From Serratia nevei (lineage in GTDB: Bacteria; Pseudomonadota; Gammaproteobacteria; Enterobacterales; Enterobacteriaceae): a stretch of DNA of 64,000 nucleotides. Location of the stretch: NCBI RefSeq assembly GCF_024160145.1, contig NZ_JAMYWQ010000021.1, positions 29,082 to 93,081 of the forward strand, read 5' to 3'. The notes beneath the pieces were generated by a model. The model was not told the origin of the DNA. It saw only the letters and a list, made by a program, of their open reading frames with translations, and searched no databases. Positions 60,923-64,000 of this stretch are shown piece by piece. Every line of letters begins with the position of its first letter. Position 1 is the first letter of the stretch. The translations under genes were made by a program, and so were the position numbers.

Positions 60923-61348
60923 TCAATATTCCTGATCTTCGATCAGCCGCTTGCCCAGGCTGGTGATGCCCTGGATCTCGTAGCCGAGCTTCTCGTACAT
61001 CTCGACTACCGTGTCGTTGTCTTCGCGCACCATAATCTGGATCTTCGGGCAGCCGCGGGCGATCAACTTCTTCTCCAGACGATTGATCAGCGCATTGGCG
61101 ATGCCGCGCCCGCGATAGTCGGGATGCACCCCGAGGTAATACGCCGAGCCGCGGTGGCCGTCATAGCCGCCCATCACCGAACCGACCACTTCGCCGCCGA
61201 CTTCCGCCACCAGGAACAGTTCCGGATCGTGGTTCAGCTTGCGCTCGATGTCCATTTCCGGATCGTTCCAGGGCCGCAGCAGATCGCAGCGCTCCCACAG
61301 GGTAATGACCTCTTCAAAGTCGTCTTGTCGAAATACGCGAATTTCCAT
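60923..61348 (-). CDS. ypeA: GNAT acetyltransferase YpeA
   Basis: 141-residue GNAT N-acetyltransferase, E. coli length. The acetyl-CoA loop is [17 protein letters not shown] near residue 79. YYLGVHPD precedes it. Substrate unknown. It ends with [12 protein letters not shown]. Confidence 0.9.
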   Translation of the reverse strand: MEIRVFRQDDFEEVITLWERCDLLRPWNDPEMDIERKLNHDPELFLVAEVGGEVVGSVMGGYDGHRGSAYYLGVHPDYRGRGIANALINRLEKKLIARGCPKIQIMVREDNDTVVEMYEKLGYEIQGITSLGKRLIEDQEY

Positions 61349-61552
61349 CGATGTTGGCCGCTGTTAATTAAGGTGTTTATCTGATTATCGCGTGATTATT
61401 CACTTACGCAATATCAAACTGCGATTTACCGCGCTATTTGCCCAGAAATCGCCGGTAACAGGCGTAATAAATGGAAATAGTTATCGGGTCGATTAATGAT
61501 TATCAATACGATATAACGTCGCAAAATAGAAACGTCGATGGAGCGTTGCGTA

Positions 61553-62434
61553 ATGAAAAAGCAGGATAAACCATTCCTCAATTTTAAGCCGCTTGCCGTT
61601 TCCCCGACGCGACGCCAACTTTTGCTTTCCGGCCTGGCTGTAGCGTTGTTCGGCGTGAAAAACCACAGCGCCAGGGCGGAAGGCCTGCTGCGCAATCAGC
61701 ACAGCAAACCGGCGGTGAAACCGGCCGGCGGCAAAAAGCTGGTGATGATCGATCCCGGCCACGGCGGCATCGACTCCGGCGCGGTCGGCCACGAAGGCTC
61801 GCAGGAAAAACACATCGTGCTGGAAATCGCCAACCACGTGCGCCGTTTTCTGCATGAGCATGACCACGTCGAGGCGCGCCTGACGCGCGAAGAAGACGAG
61901 TTCATTCCGCTGTTCCAGCGGGTGGAGATCGCCCACCAGCACCAGGCCGACTTGTTCATTTCGATTCACGCCGACGGCTTTACCAGCCCATCGGCCTCCG
62001 GCGCTTCGGTGTTCGCCCTGTCCAACCGCGGCGCCAGCAGCGCCATGGCGCGCTACCTGTCTAACCGTGAAAACGCCGCCGACGACGTGGCGGGCGGCAA
62101 GTACAAGGATCAGGACAACTACCTGCAGCAGGTGCTGTTCGATCTGGTGCAAACCGACACCATCAACAACAGCCTGACGCTCGGCCGCCACGTGCTCGGC
62201 CAAATTCGCCCGGTACACCACCTGCACAGCGACAGCACCGAACAGGCGGCGTTCGCGGTGTTGAAATCCCCGTCCATTCCCTCGGTGCTGGTGGAAACCT
62301 CGTTCATCACCAACCCGAACGAAGAGCGGCTGCTGGGCACCACCGCGTTTCGCGAGAAAATCGCCCGCGCCATCGCGGACGGCATCGTCAACTTCTTCGA
62401 CTACTTCGACGCCCACCAGCGCAAACCCCGCTGA
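61553..62434 (+). CDS. amiA: N-acetylmuramoyl-L-alanine amidase AmiA
   Basis: 293-residue periplasmic septal peptidoglycan amidase. A Tat-type signal has SPTRRQLLLSGLAVALFG (about residues 16-33) cleaved near HSARA. The Zn amidase_3 domain has MIDPGHGGIDSGAVG, FISIHADGFTSP and VETSFITNPNEE with Zn ligands. The start at 61553 has GGAG nine bases upstream; an ATG 15 bases earlier lies on that ribosome site. Adjacent to hemF as in E. coli. Confidence 0.94.
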   Translation: MKKQDKPFLNFKPLAVSPTRRQLLLSGLAVALFGVKNHSARAEGLLRNQHSKPAVKPAGGKKLVMIDPGHGGIDSGAVGHEGSQEKHIVLEIANHVRRFLHEHDHVEARLTREEDEFIPLFQRVEIAHQHQADLFISIHADGFTSPSASGASVFALSNRGASSAMARYLSNRENAADDVAGGKYKDQDNYLQQVLFDLVQTDTINNSLTLGRHVLGQIRPVHHLHSDSTEQAAFAVLKSPSIPSVLVETSFITNPNEERLLGTTAFREKIARAIADGIVNFFDYFDAHQRKPR

Positions 62435-62490
62435 TGCCGCGGGCGGCGAATAAGAGTATACTCAGCGCCTTGTTCAGCCAGACGCTATAA

Positions 62491-63875
<1,385 letters not shown>

Positions 63876-64000
63876 TGAACTGCACCCCAAATGTTGGACA
63901 CATCTGACATTTGGAGGTGCAGCTTTATGAAGTATTCACTGCAAGACAAACTCAATGCCGTCCGGTATTACCTTGCCGGGCTTGGCAGCCAACGGCAGAC
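63876..64000 (+). mobile_element. IS3-family insertion sequence, left end (partial)
   Basis: The DNA changes abruptly after the yaiI stop. A TGAACTGCACCCC end, AAATGTTGGAC and an orfA with ribosome site match the left end of IS3-family (IS150-type group) elements. The element runs off the window, so right end, target duplication and orfB are not visible. CTGCACCCCAAATGT (63880-63894) pairs with ACATTTGGAGGTGCAG (63907-63922). Confidence 0.75.
63927..64000 (+). CDS. IS3-family transposase OrfA (partial)
   Basis: The frame begins MKYSLQDKLNAVRYYLAGLG and continues past the edge. The first 24 residues look like the N-terminal helix-turn-helix of IS3-family OrfA. GGAGG lies about ten bases upstream, inside the terminal hairpin. 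Frameshifted OrfAB transposase is expected but not seen. Confidence 0.65.
   Translation, partial: MKYSLQDKLNAVRYYLAGLGSQRQ

Noticed and set aside
61494..61507. Fur box upstream of amiA
   Set aside because: AATGATTATCAAT matches only in part, and amiA is not a typical Fur target. AT-rich chance match is likely.

Overview
The window looks like chromosome from a Serratia species, most likely close to S. marcescens. The evidence is protein content and gene order, not a database match. Coding DNA is GC-rich. Much of the gene order follows the E. coli glk-yfeO-ypeC-mntH-nupC / alaX-alaW / gltX-valUXY-lysV / yfeR-yfeH-ypeB-ligA-zipA-cysZ-cysK-ptsHI-crr / cysM-cysAWTP / yfeX-yfeY-yfeZ-ypeA-amiA-hemF backbone. 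Serratia-type accessory genes (acetoin genes budAB with a LysR regulator, a fepBDGC-like siderophore importer, a PACE efflux protein, indolepyruvate decarboxylase) sit between the backbone blocks.

Layout. 0-12.8 kb: a yhjX-like MFS carrier with YpdB-type direct repeats upstream, then glk and yfeO; an accessory block (racemase, PACE pump with divergent LysR, ipdC, yghZ-like reductase); then ypeC-like, mntH and nupC. 12.9-20.9 kb: an AT-rich island with an orphan FAD oxidoreductase and a chaperone-usher fimbrial operon that ends in two homologous tip-adhesin genes. 20.9-25 kb: two tRNA-Ala genes, a formate/nitrite channel, gltX, three tRNA-Val and one tRNA-Lys, followed by a tandem repeat made of tRNA-Lys 3' ends, terminators and a multi-hairpin module. 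25-38 kb: Fur-type iron uptake genes (fepB-like, fepDGC), EVE and VOC proteins, an orphan DppA-like binding protein, budA-budB with divergent budR, a nucleotidyltransferase-like protein and an FlxA-like coiled-coil protein. 36.9-47.5 kb: yfeR/yfeH, ypeB, ligA, zipA, cysZ, cysK and the pts operon. 47.4-53 kb: two nested palindromic elements, a CpxAR-like two-component system and a MacAB-like exporter. 53-63.9 kb: cysM, cysAWTP, yfeX, yfeY, yfeZ, a YgiW-like protein, ypeA, amiA, hemF and yaiI. At the right edge an IS3-family element begins directly after the yaiI stop codon.

How the genes work together. Sulfate/thiosulfate import (CysPTWA), sulfate entry (CysZ) and both cysteine synthases (CysK, CysM) form one assimilation set. 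PtsH, PtsI and Crr with Glk give two routes of glucose phosphorylation, and Cra-like sites lie upstream of both glk and ptsH. BudA/BudB divert pyruvate to acetoin, and the YhjX-like carrier may also handle pyruvate. The Fep system and MntH each have a recognisable Fur-like box.

The least explained parts are non-coding: the tRNA-Lys-derived tandem repeat (24424-24869), the double nested palindrome (47464-47709), a possible leaderless budR transcript whose -10 lies inside a perfect palindrome, and a hairpin at the IS end that pairs its own orfA ribosome site. I did not see an integrase, a CRISPR array or an obvious defence cassette. No single stretch is clearly a new multi-gene system.
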